Origin: Pseudomonadota bacterium
GTDB taxonomy: Bacteria; Pseudomonadota; Gammaproteobacteria; Pseudomonadales; Pseudomonadaceae
Direction of reading: 5' to 3'
Assembly (NCBI GenBank): GCA_023388335.1
Contig: JAEWGL010000159.1
Location: 1-64,000 of the forward strand
Length of the DNA stretch: 64,000 bases
Positions within the stretch are counted from its first letter, which is position 1; the number at the start of each line of letters is the position of its first letter. The notes under the pieces are model-generated. The model was not told the DNA's origin. It worked only from the letters and a program-made list of their open reading frames with translations, and did no database searches. Position numbers and translations under genes: made by a program. Shown piece by piece: positions 24,477 through 33,030 of this stretch.

Positions 24477-24526
24477 CCCATGGGCTATCACGAACAACAA
24501 CGCTCCCTCAGAGAAGGTGATTGAAC

Positions 24527-25615
24527 ATGCGCGCCACCCAGACCTGCCTTGCCGCATCGCTTGTGACGTTTTCGGCCATGGCCAGCGCCGTCGAAGCCGT
24601 GAACATATCAAACTGGAACGGCTACATTGCCGACGACACCCTCACCCGGTTCACCCAGGCGACGGGCATCCAGGCGACCTATGACATCCACGACAGCAAC
24701 GAGGTGCTCGAATCGAAGTTGATGACCGGCAACAGCGGTTATGACGTGGTCAGCCCCTCGAACCACTTCCTCTCGCGATTGATCAAGGCAGGCGCCATCC
24801 AGCCCCTGGACAAAGGCCAACTGCCCAACTGGAAGAACCTCGACCCGGTGCTGATGAAAAAGCTCGAGGTCAACGATCCAGGCAACCAGTATGGCTATCC
24901 CTACATGTGGGGCACCGCGGGCATCGGCTATAACGTCGAGAAGATCAAGGCTATTTTCGGCAGCACCGAGGTCACCCGCTCCTGGGACCTGATCTTCGAT
25001 GAAGCGAAGATCAAGCAGTTGAGCCAGTGCGGCGTGGCGTTCATCGACAACCCTACCCAAATCCTGCCAATCACCCTGAACTACCTTGGCCTACCCGCCC
25101 ACAGCCACAACCCGGCGGACTACAAGAAGGCCGAGCAGGCGCTGTTGAAGATCAGGCCGTACGTGCAGTATTTCCATGCTTCCAAGTACATCAGCGACCT
25201 GGCCAATGGCAATGTCTGCGTAGTGATCGGCTTCAACGGCGATGTGGTCCAGGCGGCAGCCAGTGCCAAGGAAGCCAACAACGGCATCGAGATCGCCTAC
25301 TCGATCCCGCAGGAAGGCTCGACCCTGTGGTTCGATATGCTGGTGATGCCGAAGAACGCACCGCATCAGCACAACGCCTATGCCTACCTGAACTACCTGC
25401 TGATGCCTGAAGTGATCGCCAACATCAGCAACAGCATCCATTACGCCAACCCCAACAGTGCCGCGGATGCGCTGGTCAGCGCGCCGGTGAAGCAGGACCT
25501 GGCGATCTACCCCCCGAAGGACGTCATGGACAAGCTGTTTACCGTCGAAGAGTTGCCGGCGGCCATTGCCCGGCTGACCACGCGGTTGTGGACCAAGTTG
25601 AAGACCAATACCTGA
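24527..25615 (+). CDS. Polyamine-type ABC transporter periplasmic binding protein (PotF/SpuE-like)
   Basis: A 362-residue exported solute-binding protein. The signal peptide covers residues 1-24 (MRATQTCLAASLVTFSAMAS). Mature features match PotF/SpuD/SpuE: VNISNWNGYIADDTLTRFTQATGI, YDVVSPSNHFLSRLIKAGAIQPLDK, PYMWGTAGIGYN and YLNYLLMPEVIANIS. These proteins bind putrescine or spermidine. No ATPase or permease gene for it lies in the window, so it is an orphan and must use a transporter elsewhere, or serve as a sensor. It is in an apparent operon with the FAD oxidoreductase upstream. ATG 24527 is preferred to TTG 24521. Confidence 0.88.
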   Translation: MRATQTCLAASLVTFSAMASAVEAVNISNWNGYIADDTLTRFTQATGIQATYDIHDSNEVLESKLMTGNSGYDVVSPSNHFLSRLIKAGAIQPLDKGQLPNWKNLDPVLMKKLEVNDPGNQYGYPYMWGTAGIGYNVEKIKAIFGSTEVTRSWDLIFDEAKIKQLSQCGVAFIDNPTQILPITLNYLGLPAHSHNPADYKKAEQALLKIRPYVQYFHASKYISDLANGNVCVVIGFNGDVVQAAASAKEANNGIEIAYSIPQEGSTLWFDMLVMPKNAPHQHNAYAYLNYLLMPEVIANISNSIHYANPNSAADALVSAPVKQDLAIYPPKDVMDKLFTVEELPAAIARLTTRLWTKLKTNT

Positions 25616-25626
25616 GTGCAGGCACT

Positions 25627-25645
25627 GGGGCCGCGCCGCGGCCCC
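25627..25645. terminator. GC-rich hairpin between convergent genes
   Basis: GGGGCCGC (25627-25634) and GCGGCCCC (25638-25645) form a perfect stem with a three-base loop, between the binding protein gene and the facing EamA transporter gene. It is likely a shared terminator. Confidence 0.55.
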
Positions 25646-25675
25646 TGCTGATGGGAAATTCCCGCGCTCCGCGCG

Positions 25676-26593
25676 TTACCCCACCCGTTCGCTCGACGCC
25701 CCGACCTTGCCCCAGGCCGAGAGCACAGTAGCCAGGATGATTACCCCAGCTCCCACGATCATCCGCACCGAGGGCTCTTCGCCGAACAGCCACCAGGCAC
25801 AAGCGATCGCATACACCGGTTCCAAGGCGATGATCATGCCAGCACTGCGCGCCTCCAGCCCTTCCAGGCTCTTGACGAAGAGGAACTGCGACAGGCCGGT
25901 GCAGAACACGCCCAAGAGTCCCAGGTAGACCCAGTCAGCCAGCTGCAGTCCGGGCACCTCGAAGTTGTTCAGGGCAAAAGGAGCCACCAGCACGGCGACC
26001 GTGACGTTCTGCCAGAACGCCACCTGCAGCGCATCCATGTCACGCACCGCGCGGCGGTTGGCGATGGCCAGCAAGGCGAACGACAAGCCGGAGGCCAGGC
26101 CCCACAACAGGCCGACCGTGCCTTGGTCGAGCAAATCGAACGAGGGCACCACCAGCACCAGGCCGGTGCTCACCAGCAACAGCAGCATGGCCTCGCTCGC
26201 CCCGATGCGCTCGCGAAAAACCGCCAGGTCCAACAGTGCGATAAACGCCGGGAAGCTGGCGAAGCCCAGGGTGGCGACGGCGACGCCGCCGACCTTGATG
26301 GCAATGAAAAAGGTCACCCAATGCGCGGCCAGCAGCGCGCCGGTGATGGCCATGACCCCGAGCTTGCGCAAGTTCAGGCCTTTGAACAGCGCGCGGCGCT
26401 GCAACTGGGCGACCAGGCCGAGCGCGAGCACGGCGAAAGCGGCGCGGCCATAGGTGATGATGGTTGCATCGGCATGAATAAGGGCGCCGAGAACACCGGT
26501 CAAACCAAACAGCACGGCGGCGATATGAGCAACGACCAGGGCGTGGCGGTGGCTCGTCCCCTGGACGATAACATTTACATCTGAAGCGATCAT
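25676..26593 (-). CDS. EamA/DMT family permease
   Basis: A 305-residue drug/metabolite transporter with ten predicted membrane helices arranged as two EamA repeats (about 18-150 and 160-295). Family features include the FGLTGVLGALIHADATIITYGRAAFA start of the first repeat and the SAGMIIALEPVYAIACAWWLFGEEPS segment in the second. These carriers commonly export amino acids or metabolites. It has no strong ribosome-binding site before ATG 26593. It is convergent with the binding protein gene. Confidence 0.85.
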   Translation of the reverse strand: MIASDVNVIVQGTSHRHALVVAHIAAVLFGLTGVLGALIHADATIITYGRAAFAVLALGLVAQLQRRALFKGLNLRKLGVMAITGALLAAHWVTFFIAIKVGGVAVATLGFASFPAFIALLDLAVFRERIGASEAMLLLLVSTGLVLVVPSFDLLDQGTVGLLWGLASGLSFALLAIANRRAVRDMDALQVAFWQNVTVAVLVAPFALNNFEVPGLQLADWVYLGLLGVFCTGLSQFLFVKSLEGLEARSAGMIIALEPVYAIACAWWLFGEEPSVRMIVGAGVIILATVLSAWGKVGASSERVG

Positions 26594-26771
26594 GGGCAGT
26601 CAGTCTACAAAGTATGCGCACGCAGCCACTCCCCAGTGGGCCTGTGCACGGGTTCGATGAATTCGGGGAGATGTGTGGCCTCCGGTGACCCGGTTGCCTT
26701 CAGCGCCGCAGCATTGGTCTAGCCCTGTGGGCCGTGCTGCTTATTCGCCGTACAACAGGCGTGGAGCAAGA

Positions 26772-26800
26772 CGGCCACCGCCTGCATGAGGCGGTGGCCG
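26772..26800 (-). terminator. Perfect 12-bp hairpin downstream of the aldehyde dehydrogenase
   Basis: CGGCCACCGCCT (26772-26783) pairs perfectly with AGGCGGTGGCCG (26789-26800) around GCATG. It lies just past the stop of the minus-strand aldehyde dehydrogenase gene. The T-rich tail is weak (TCTTGCT). Confidence 0.7.
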
Positions 26801-26835
26801 GGGTGCCGAACTCCGTCAGAACAGCACCGGTTCAG

Positions 26836-28326
26836 TTACGAGGCGTCGATCCAGATGGTCTTGAGCTCCGTGTACTGATCATGCGCCCAGATGGACTTGT
26901 CGCGACCGCCAAATCCGGACTCTTTGTAGCCTCCGAAAGGCGTGGATGCATCGCCTTCGCCAAAACAGTTGACCGTGACCACGCCCGCGCGGATTTCCCG
27001 CGACAGGCGCAGGGCATTGCGCAGACTGCCGGTGTAGGCCGAGGCGGCCAAGCCGTAGACGGTGTCGTTGGCCAGTTCGATGGCTTCATCAATAGTGCTG
27101 AAGCTGGTGACACTGAGCACTGGACCGAAGATCTCTTCGACGAACAGGCGGCTGTCACGCGCGACGTTGTCGACGATGGTCGGTTGCACGAACACGCCCC
27201 CCTCGGTCTCGCCGCCCTGGACCACAGTGAGCTGTTGCTCGGCGGCATATTCCAGATAGGAGCGCACCTTCTCGAAGTGCGCCTTGCTGACCATGGCCCC
27301 GAGGCGGTTCTGCGGGTCCAGCGGATCGCCAAGCTGCCAGTCGCTCAGGTGTTTGCCGATCAACTGCAGCAGCTCGTCCTTGACGTCCTTGTGGACGATC
27401 AGGCGCGAGGATGCCGAGCAGTTCTCGCCCATGTTCCAGAAGGCGCCGGCGGTCACGTACTGGGCAACCTGGTCGAGGTCTTCGCAATCATTCATGACCA
27501 CGGCCGGGTTCTTGCCACCGAGCTCCAGCACAACCCGCTTGAGGTTGGACTCCGAAGCGTACTTGAGGAACAGCCGGCCCGTGTCGGTGGAGCCGGTGAA
27601 ACTGACCATGGCCACGTCCATGTGGCGGCCGATCGCTTCACCCGCCTCGCGGCCACCGCCCGGGGTGATGTTGAACACACCGGCCGGGATGCCCGCCTGG
27701 TGCGCCAGCTCAGCCACCCGCAGCGCGGTCAGCGTGGTTTCCTTGGCCGGCTTGACCACGATCGAACAGCCCGCTGCCAGGGATGGACCGATCTTCCAAG
27801 CCAGCATCAGCAGCGGAAAGTTCCACGGCAGCACCAGGCCGACCACGCCGATGGCTTCGCGCACCACCAGGGTCACGGCGCCATGGCCGGTAGGCGCAGT
27901 GCTGTCGTAGACCTTGTCGATCAGCTCGGCATGCCAGCGCAGGGTATGGATGGTTTCAGGCACGTCGACGTTCTGGCACTCGCTCACCGGCTTGCCGCTG
28001 TCCAGGCTCTCCAGCACCGCCAGCTCATGGGCATTGTCTTCGAGCAACTGGGCAAAGCGCAGCAATACATGCTTGCGCGCGGCCGGCGAGAGCTTGTGCC
28101 AACGGCCGTCGTCGAAAGCCCGCTTGGCGGCGGCTACCGCGACGTCGACGTCACGGGTATCACACGCCGCGATCTCGGCCAGCTTTTCGCCGGTGGCAGG
28201 ATTGGTAGTGACGAAGGTCCTGCCCGACAGCGCATCGCGAAACTCGCCGTCGATGAACGCCTGGTTGCGCAACGCCAGCTTGGCAGCAATGGCTGCGTAC
28301 TCTTCCTTGCTCAGCAGGTCAGCCAT
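26836..28326 (-). CDS. NAD(P)-dependent aldehyde dehydrogenase (PuuC-like)
   Basis: A 496-residue aldehyde dehydrogenase. The conserved LPWNFPLLMLAWKIGPSLAAG, the catalytic Glu in VVLELGGKNP, the catalytic Cys in FWNMGENCSASSR (near residue 300) and the C-terminal PFGGYKESGFGGRD are all present. It is most like the gamma-glutamyl-gamma-aminobutyraldehyde or betaine-aldehyde group. ATG 28326 (MADLLSKEEY) has GGAGG eight bases upstream; a GTG nine bases earlier would overlap the DapA-like gene. It is the second gene after the DapA-like lyase, one base apart. The pair suggests a pathway producing an aldehyde that is then oxidised to an acid. Confidence 0.9.
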   Translation of the reverse strand: MADLLSKEEYAAIAAKLALRNQAFIDGEFRDALSGRTFVTTNPATGEKLAEIAACDTRDVDVAVAAAKRAFDDGRWHKLSPAARKHVLLRFAQLLEDNAHELAVLESLDSGKPVSECQNVDVPETIHTLRWHAELIDKVYDSTAPTGHGAVTLVVREAIGVVGLVLPWNFPLLMLAWKIGPSLAAGCSIVVKPAKETTLTALRVAELAHQAGIPAGVFNITPGGGREAGEAIGRHMDVAMVSFTGSTDTGRLFLKYASESNLKRVVLELGGKNPAVVMNDCEDLDQVAQYVTAGAFWNMGENCSASSRLIVHKDVKDELLQLIGKHLSDWQLGDPLDPQNRLGAMVSKAHFEKVRSYLEYAAEQQLTVVQGGETEGGVFVQPTIVDNVARDSRLFVEEIFGPVLSVTSFSTIDEAIELANDTVYGLAASAYTGSLRNALRLSREIRAGVVTVNCFGEGDASTPFGGYKESGFGGRDKSIWAHDQYTELKTIWIDAS

Positions 28327-28327
28327 G

Positions 28328-29230
28328 TCAGGCACCTCCAGTGATCTGCGCGATGGTGCGCTTGAGGGTATCGACCACGTCCTTTAGGGCGGCCTTTTCG
28401 CCCTCCTCCAGGCCTTGCAGCGGCGCGCGCACGCCCCCGGTATGCAAGCCTTGCAGTTCGCTGCCGTACTTGATCGACTGAACGAACTTGCCGCCTTCGA
28501 GGAAGTCCATCAGCGGCATCATGGCTGCCATGATGCGACGGCCCTTGTCGAAGTCCTTCTCGAGCACGCAGGCCTCGTAAAGCGCCACATGTTCGCGCGG
28601 GATGAAGTTGGAACCGGCACAGACCCAGCTACGCGCGCCCCAGGCGAAGAACTCCAGGGCCTGGTCGTCCCAGCCGCAGGACAAGGCGATATTCGGACGC
28701 TGGATGGCCAGGCGGTGCAGCTGGGCCATGTCGCCGGAGCTTTCCTTGATGGCAACGATGTTCTTCACATCGGCGACGGCATCGAAGAATTCCTCGCCCA
28801 TGCTCACGCTCATGCGGCCAGGGTAGTTGTAGAGCATGATCGGCAGGCCGGCGGCCTTGTCCACGGCCTTCACGTGCAGGGCGATTTCCTGCTGGGTCGG
28901 CAGTGCGTACGGCGGGGTGCCCACCAGCAGGGCGTCGGCCTTGATGGCCTTGGCGGCTTCGGCGAATGCAACCGAATCTTCGGTGCGGATGGCGCCGGTA
29001 CCGACGATCAGCGGCAGGCGGCCCTGCAGCACATCCTTGGCCTGGGCGGCCAGGTCAAAGCGCTCCTGGGCGCTGTGGGCGTAGTATTCGCCGGTGGAGC
29101 CACCGATGATGATGCCGTGGACCTTGGATTCGACCAGGTACTCCAGCACGTCGGCGAAGGCCGCCTTGTCGATGGTGCCTTCTGCGGTCAGCGGGGTGAT
29201 CGCGGGGGTGTAGATGCCTTCAAATTTCAC
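28328..29230 (-). CDS. DapA-family lyase/aldolase (not housekeeping DapA)
   Basis: A 300-residue (beta/alpha)8-barrel of the dihydrodipicolinate synthase / N-acetylneuraminate lyase family. The Schiff-base Lys162 (IVAIKESSG), Tyr134 (MLYNYPGR), Arg139 and the GGSTGEYY variant of the GTTGE motif are present. The start appears to be GTG 29230, with AAGGAG eight bases upstream. Because it is coupled to an aldehyde dehydrogenase and lies beside a transporter and regulator, it is a catabolic lyase or deaminase of a 2-keto or cyclic imino acid rather than lysine biosynthesis. A hydroxyproline-type (LhpC) reaction is possible but unproven. Confidence 0.85.
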   Translation of the reverse strand: MKFEGIYTPAITPLTAEGTIDKAAFADVLEYLVESKVHGIIIGGSTGEYYAHSAQERFDLAAQAKDVLQGRLPLIVGTGAIRTEDSVAFAEAAKAIKADALLVGTPPYALPTQQEIALHVKAVDKAAGLPIMLYNYPGRMSVSMGEEFFDAVADVKNIVAIKESSGDMAQLHRLAIQRPNIALSCGWDDQALEFFAWGARSWVCAGSNFIPREHVALYEACVLEKDFDKGRRIMAAMMPLMDFLEGGKFVQSIKYGSELQGLHTGGVRAPLQGLEEGEKAALKDVVDTLKRTIAQITGGA

Positions 29231-29302
29231 GATGGATGCTCCTTGGGTACCAATACGTTGATTCGGGCCACGCTGACCAGGGATCGGCGCGGCAAGTGTA
29301 CA

Positions 29303-30631
29303 TCAGCTCAGGGAAGCCGCCTGCTGCAGGTTCAGCGAGCGGGTTTCGGGCGCCAGGGCCCAGGCGAACGCCAGACCGATCAGGGTGACGATCGCGGCGG
29401 CGTACATGGTGAAAGCGATGCCGTAGCTGTCCAGCGCCATGGGCACCAGCCAAGTGCCGATGGCAGCGCCGATGCGCGACAGCGAGGTGCCCACGCCCAC
29501 GGCGCAGGCACGGATCTCGGTGGGGAACAGCTCGTTGGGGTAGACCAGCTGCAGCACCTGCGCACCGCCGATGAACAGTGCATAGGCCCCGAACAGCGCG
29601 AGGATCACCACCTCGCTGCCGGCATGGAAGGCACCCAGGCCCATCAGCGCCAGGCCCGACCAGAAGAAGCTGTAGATCAGCATGCTGCGCCGGCCAATGC
29701 TGTTGATCAGGCGGGTGGCGATCAGGCAGCCGACCACGAACAGCAGGGTGATCGCCACCGAGCCGATCGACGCCCAGTCGCCTTTGAGATTGAGCGCCGC
29801 CAGCACTTTCGGGGCGAAGGCGTACACGGCGAAGACCGGGATGACCGAGCAGGTCCAGAACATGGTGACGAAGAGCATGCGCTTGCCATAACCGGAGTGC
29901 AGCAGGTTGAGGAACGACAGCCGCTTCACTTCCGGCTCCTCGGGCAGGTTGCGCAGGGAGAAATCGTTGCCGTAGACCGCCTTGATCACCACCTCCGCTT
30001 CGCGCGGCTTGCCCTTGCTGAGCAGCCAGCGCGGCGATTCGGGCGTGCCCATGCGCAGCAGGAACAGCACGGCGCCGATCATCACAGGACTGGCCAGGAC
30101 CAGGCGCCAGGCGTCTTCGCCGCCGTTGCGCAGGAGGTAGTCACCGACGATGTAGGCAAACGCGGCACCAGCAAACCAGAGAATGGTCAGGGTGGCCAGG
30201 CGCGGGCCGCGGTTCTTCTTGGGCAGGAACTCCACCAGCAGCGAGGTGGCCACCGGGTACTCGATACCCACCGCCACGCCGATCAGAAAGCGCAGCAAGA
30301 ACAGCACCAGCCCCGATTCGACCCAGTACTGGGTCACGGAACAGAGCATGAACAGGATGGGGCCGACGAAGAAAATCAGCTTGCGCCCGAAGCGATCGGT
30401 CAGCCAGCCGCCGAGAAAGCCGCCGAAGAAAATCCCGATCAGCGCCGAGGCAGCGATCATGCCCTGCCAGAAACTGGTCAGGCTCAGGCCAGCCGACATT
30501 TGCACCATGGCCACGCCTATGATGCTCAGTACATAACCATCGACAAAGGAGCCACCACCGGAACGTAAGGTCAGTAGTTGGTGAAAGCGATTAAGCGGTA
30601 CGTCTTCAACTGAAATATTAGGATTTGTCAT
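29303..30631 (-). CDS. MFS transporter
   Basis: A 442-residue major facilitator transporter with twelve predicted helices. Motifs: GGFLGGWLTDRFGRK (loop 2-3, about 70-84), GVAVGIEYPVATSLLVEFLP (about 118-137) and a central charged loop. It is similar to the organic-acid/sugar porter branch (PESPRWLLSKG). The ribosome-binding site is AGGAG before ATG 30631. It precedes the DapA-like and aldehyde dehydrogenase genes on the same strand with a 72-base gap, so it probably imports the substrate of that pathway. Confidence 0.88.
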   Translation of the reverse strand: MTNPNISVEDVPLNRFHQLLTLRSGGGSFVDGYVLSIIGVAMVQMSAGLSLTSFWQGMIAASALIGIFFGGFLGGWLTDRFGRKLIFFVGPILFMLCSVTQYWVESGLVLFLLRFLIGVAVGIEYPVATSLLVEFLPKKNRGPRLATLTILWFAGAAFAYIVGDYLLRNGGEDAWRLVLASPVMIGAVLFLLRMGTPESPRWLLSKGKPREAEVVIKAVYGNDFSLRNLPEEPEVKRLSFLNLLHSGYGKRMLFVTMFWTCSVIPVFAVYAFAPKVLAALNLKGDWASIGSVAITLLFVVGCLIATRLINSIGRRSMLIYSFFWSGLALMGLGAFHAGSEVVILALFGAYALFIGGAQVLQLVYPNELFPTEIRACAVGVGTSLSRIGAAIGTWLVPMALDSYGIAFTMYAAAIVTLIGLAFAWALAPETRSLNLQQAASLS

Positions 30632-30685
30632 TGTTTTCTCCTGCCAATACTGAATGCTGTGCCGATTTGCGGCCGAACGGGTCCG

Positions 30686-30712
30686 CGAAACTGAAAACCG
30701 TATTCAGTTTCG
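30686..30712. promoter_or_regulatory. Perfect 10-bp inverted repeat upstream of the MFS gene
   Basis: CGAAACTGAA (30686-30695) and TTCAGTTTCG (30703-30712), with a seven-base spacer. It lies 55 bases upstream of the MFS start and about 105 bases past the end of the FAD oxidoreductase gene. It is either an operator or a terminator-like hairpin; without a T-run I lean to an operator. Confidence 0.45.
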
Positions 30713-30816
30713 GCAGATCGAACGGCATGCCGATCAGTAACTTACGAGCAATAAGGCCTGCAGGCTGGTCAGCAACTGCCCAGCGTCATATTTATTTCAA
30801 ACATGAAACGTATTAA

Positions 30817-32136
30817 TTAACTTTCTTTACCTGCGCGGTATTGTCCCCACTTCAGATTGAGGTTGACGCCGAGCGAAACCAGAGGCGCCGGTGGATTGGC
30901 GCAGGGGCCAGGTGAATGGAGCACAAAGTCGATAAGCTCGTTGCGTTGGCCGGCCAGCCAATCAGCCATCAACTTGCCCGTGGCGGTCCCCCGGGTAATA
31001 CCCAGGCCGTTGCAGCACAACGCGCCGTAGACATTCGGTGCCAATTCGCCGAAGTAACCCAGGTGGTTTCGCGACAGTGCCAGCGCACCGCCCCAGGTAT
31101 AGTCAAATTGCAATTGCGGCAACATCGGGAAGCGCCGTTCGAAAGAGACGCGGTGACGATGCGCGAAGCGCTCGACATGCTTGCTGTTGCTGCGCCCATC
31201 GGGATTGAAGCTGAAGCTGTTGCGGATCAGCAGGCGGTTGTCCGGGGTGCGCCGCACGGTAGTGCCGAACGGGTCCGCCGGAATCACCCCCCAGTAGGGC
31301 TTGCCACCCAGGCGCGCCTGTTCATCCGCAGTCATCGGGCGGGTCAGGCTGGCATAGGTGAAGACTGGCAGCATGCGCCCTTTGAGAAAACCGAAGTGCA
31401 TGCCGAAGGCATTGTTGCAGAGGATCAGCTTGTCGGCGGTGATCGAGCCATTGGCATGGCGCAGCACGGTCTTGGCGGCGTACTCCACGTCGGTGATCGT
31501 GGTGTTCTCGTACAGGGTCACGTTCGCTGGCAGGCTGTCGGCCAAGCCCTTGACCAGTGCCGAGGGCTGCAGCAGGGAGGTGCCGGGCGTGAACAGGGCC
31601 TTGCGGTAGAAATGGGTGCCGATATGCTCGGGCAGCTCGTCGGCGTCGACCATCTGATAAGGCTGGTCGAGTTTGTCCAGGCCGCGGCGGTAGGCGTCGA
31701 GCACCGCGATACCGCGCGCCTCGACAGCCGCCTGGTATTTGCCGCAGTGCTTCATCTGGCAATCGATGCCGAAACGCTCGACCAGTTCCTTGAGGTAGGA
31801 CTGGCCGCTCAGGTTGAGCTTGAGGGTGGTCCTGGCCACACCGATATCGCCGATATAGTCCTCCGCGCCAATGTCGTGAGGCAGGTCGATGGCGAAGCCG
31901 GCGTTGCGTCCGGCCGTGCCGAAGCCGACTTCCTGGGCTTCGACCAGCACGATCTGCTCGTCTGGGAAGTTGCTGGCCAGCTGACGCGCGGCCGCAAGCC
32001 CCGTATAACCGGCACCGACGATCACCCAGCGGGCGCTGCTGTTGCCGCTGTGGGACGCCTTGGGTTGGCGCCCTTTGCTTAGGTGATACCAGCCACAGGT
32101 TTTATCATCGGCAGGCAACGAGGTTATTTTTGTCAT
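30817..32136 (-). CDS. FAD-dependent amine oxidoreductase (DAO family), copy 2
   Basis: A 439-residue flavoprotein of the same DAO/PuuB-like family as the protein at 23175. The two share the layout CGWxx...W(L/V)(V)IGAG(I/Y)TGL, a GRNAGFAI/ARNSGFVV segment, LLQPAKYVKGL/LLQPSALVKGL and a C-terminal CNGxGxxRGTxxG(R/K)L. ATG 32136 (MTKITSLPADD) is chosen; an upstream extension of 27 residues has no support. It lies between the GntR gene and the MFS-lyase-dehydrogenase genes, all on the same strand. A role in oxidising an imported amine, with the aldehyde dehydrogenase acting on the product, is inferred. Confidence 0.85.
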   Translation of the reverse strand: MTKITSLPADDKTCGWYHLSKGRQPKASHSGNSSARWVIVGAGYTGLAAARQLASNFPDEQIVLVEAQEVGFGTAGRNAGFAIDLPHDIGAEDYIGDIGVARTTLKLNLSGQSYLKELVERFGIDCQMKHCGKYQAAVEARGIAVLDAYRRGLDKLDQPYQMVDADELPEHIGTHFYRKALFTPGTSLLQPSALVKGLADSLPANVTLYENTTITDVEYAAKTVLRHANGSITADKLILCNNAFGMHFGFLKGRMLPVFTYASLTRPMTADEQARLGGKPYWGVIPADPFGTTVRRTPDNRLLIRNSFSFNPDGRSNSKHVERFAHRHRVSFERRFPMLPQLQFDYTWGGALALSRNHLGYFGELAPNVYGALCCNGLGITRGTATGKLMADWLAGQRNELIDFVLHSPGPCANPPAPLVSLGVNLNLKWGQYRAGKES

Positions 32137-32227
32137 TTCATGAACCTGGGTATTGTTATTAGCGTTCGTGCGGCGCGCCCTGCCCTGCCCAGGCCTCTCA
32201 TCAGGGCCCTGGCACAACCGGGGTATC

Positions 32228-32971
32228 TCAGTATTCCAGTGCTACTTCCATCCCTGGCGGAGCCGCGTATTCGGCCATGCGTCGACGGGACAGCTCGAAG
32301 TGCGCCCGTACCAGTTGCCCGGCCATTTCGGGATCACGCCGCTCGATCGCCTCGATCATCTGATCATGCTGTTCGCAGGCCAGCTCCAGATCGCGCTGCA
32401 TGTCGTCGGTGGTCGGATGGCGATAGAAGATCTTGCCCAGTCGGGTGTGGTCGATCAGCAGCCGGCGCAGGCTAGGCATCAGGTAATCGTTGTGCGCCAT
32501 CTTGCCGATCTCCAGGTGGAATGCGTCGTTGTAGAGCACGCGCATCTCCACGTCCTGCTCACGGATCGCCTGACGGAACAGTGCCTGGATGCCTTTGAGC
32601 ACCTCAATCTCCGCGGCGCTCGCATGGGTGGCGGCCAGCTGCGTAGTAGCGATGTAGATCAGCGGCGCCGCCAGGAAGAAGCTATGCAATGACTCGTGGT
32701 TCATCGCGGCCACCCGCGGTGCCCGGTTGGCCTCCAGCTCGATGTAGCCCTCGGCGGCGATCTGGCGAAGCAGCTCGCGAACCGGCGGGCGCGATAGACC
32801 GAACTCGTCGCACAGAGCCAGCTCGTCGACCACCGAGCCTGGCGCCATCTCCATGCTCAGGATGCGTCGGCGCAGCGCCTCGTCCAACAGGCCCTTACGG
32901 TCCAGCGGTACTGCCGCGGCGATTTGTGGGACATCAGCGGTGGCTTTCATGGCAGCCTTTTTCGTTGTCAT
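32228..32971 (-). CDS. GntR family regulator (FadR/FCD subfamily)
   Basis: A 247-residue GntR regulator. A winged helix occupies about 25-85 (LLDEALRRRILSMEMAPGSVVDELALCDEFGLSRPPVRELLRQ). The all-helical FCD ligand domain follows; its metal-binding residues are probably in NDAFHLEIG and the late HFELSRRR helix. It is the first gene on the minus strand of the amine catabolic cluster, and two palindromes lie immediately upstream (32983-32993 and 33014-33028). They also sit in front of the divergent ABC transporter genes. It is therefore a good candidate for the local repressor. Confidence 0.9.
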   Translation of the reverse strand: MTTKKAAMKATADVPQIAAAVPLDRKGLLDEALRRRILSMEMAPGSVVDELALCDEFGLSRPPVRELLRQIAAEGYIELEANRAPRVAAMNHESLHSFFLAAPLIYIATTQLAATHASAAEIEVLKGIQALFRQAIREQDVEMRVLYNDAFHLEIGKMAHNDYLMPSLRRLLIDHTRLGKIFYRHPTTDDMQRDLELACEQHDQMIEAIERRDPEMAGQLVRAHFELSRRRMAEYAAPPGMEVALEY

Positions 32972-32982
32972 AATTCTGTGTC

Positions 32983-33028
32983 TACAATTTGTATAATGAC
33001 TATAGGGTAGCGTTAGACAGTGTGTCTA
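32983..33028. promoter_or_regulatory. Candidate GntR operators (two palindromes, direct repeat)
   Basis: TACAA-T-TTGTA (32983-32993) and TAGACA-GTG-TGTCTA (33014-33028) are perfect palindromes. The 10-mer TGTGTCTACA occurs twice (32977-32986 and 33021-33030). All lie within 60 bases of the GntR start codon on the promoter side, as expected for autoregulation. Confidence 0.6.
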
Positions 33029-33030
33029 CA

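Noticed and set aside
28415..30568. 717-codon plus-strand open frame
   Set aside because: It lies antisense to the DapA-like and MFS genes; the His/Gln/Gly/Arg-rich translation is typical of a shadow frame.
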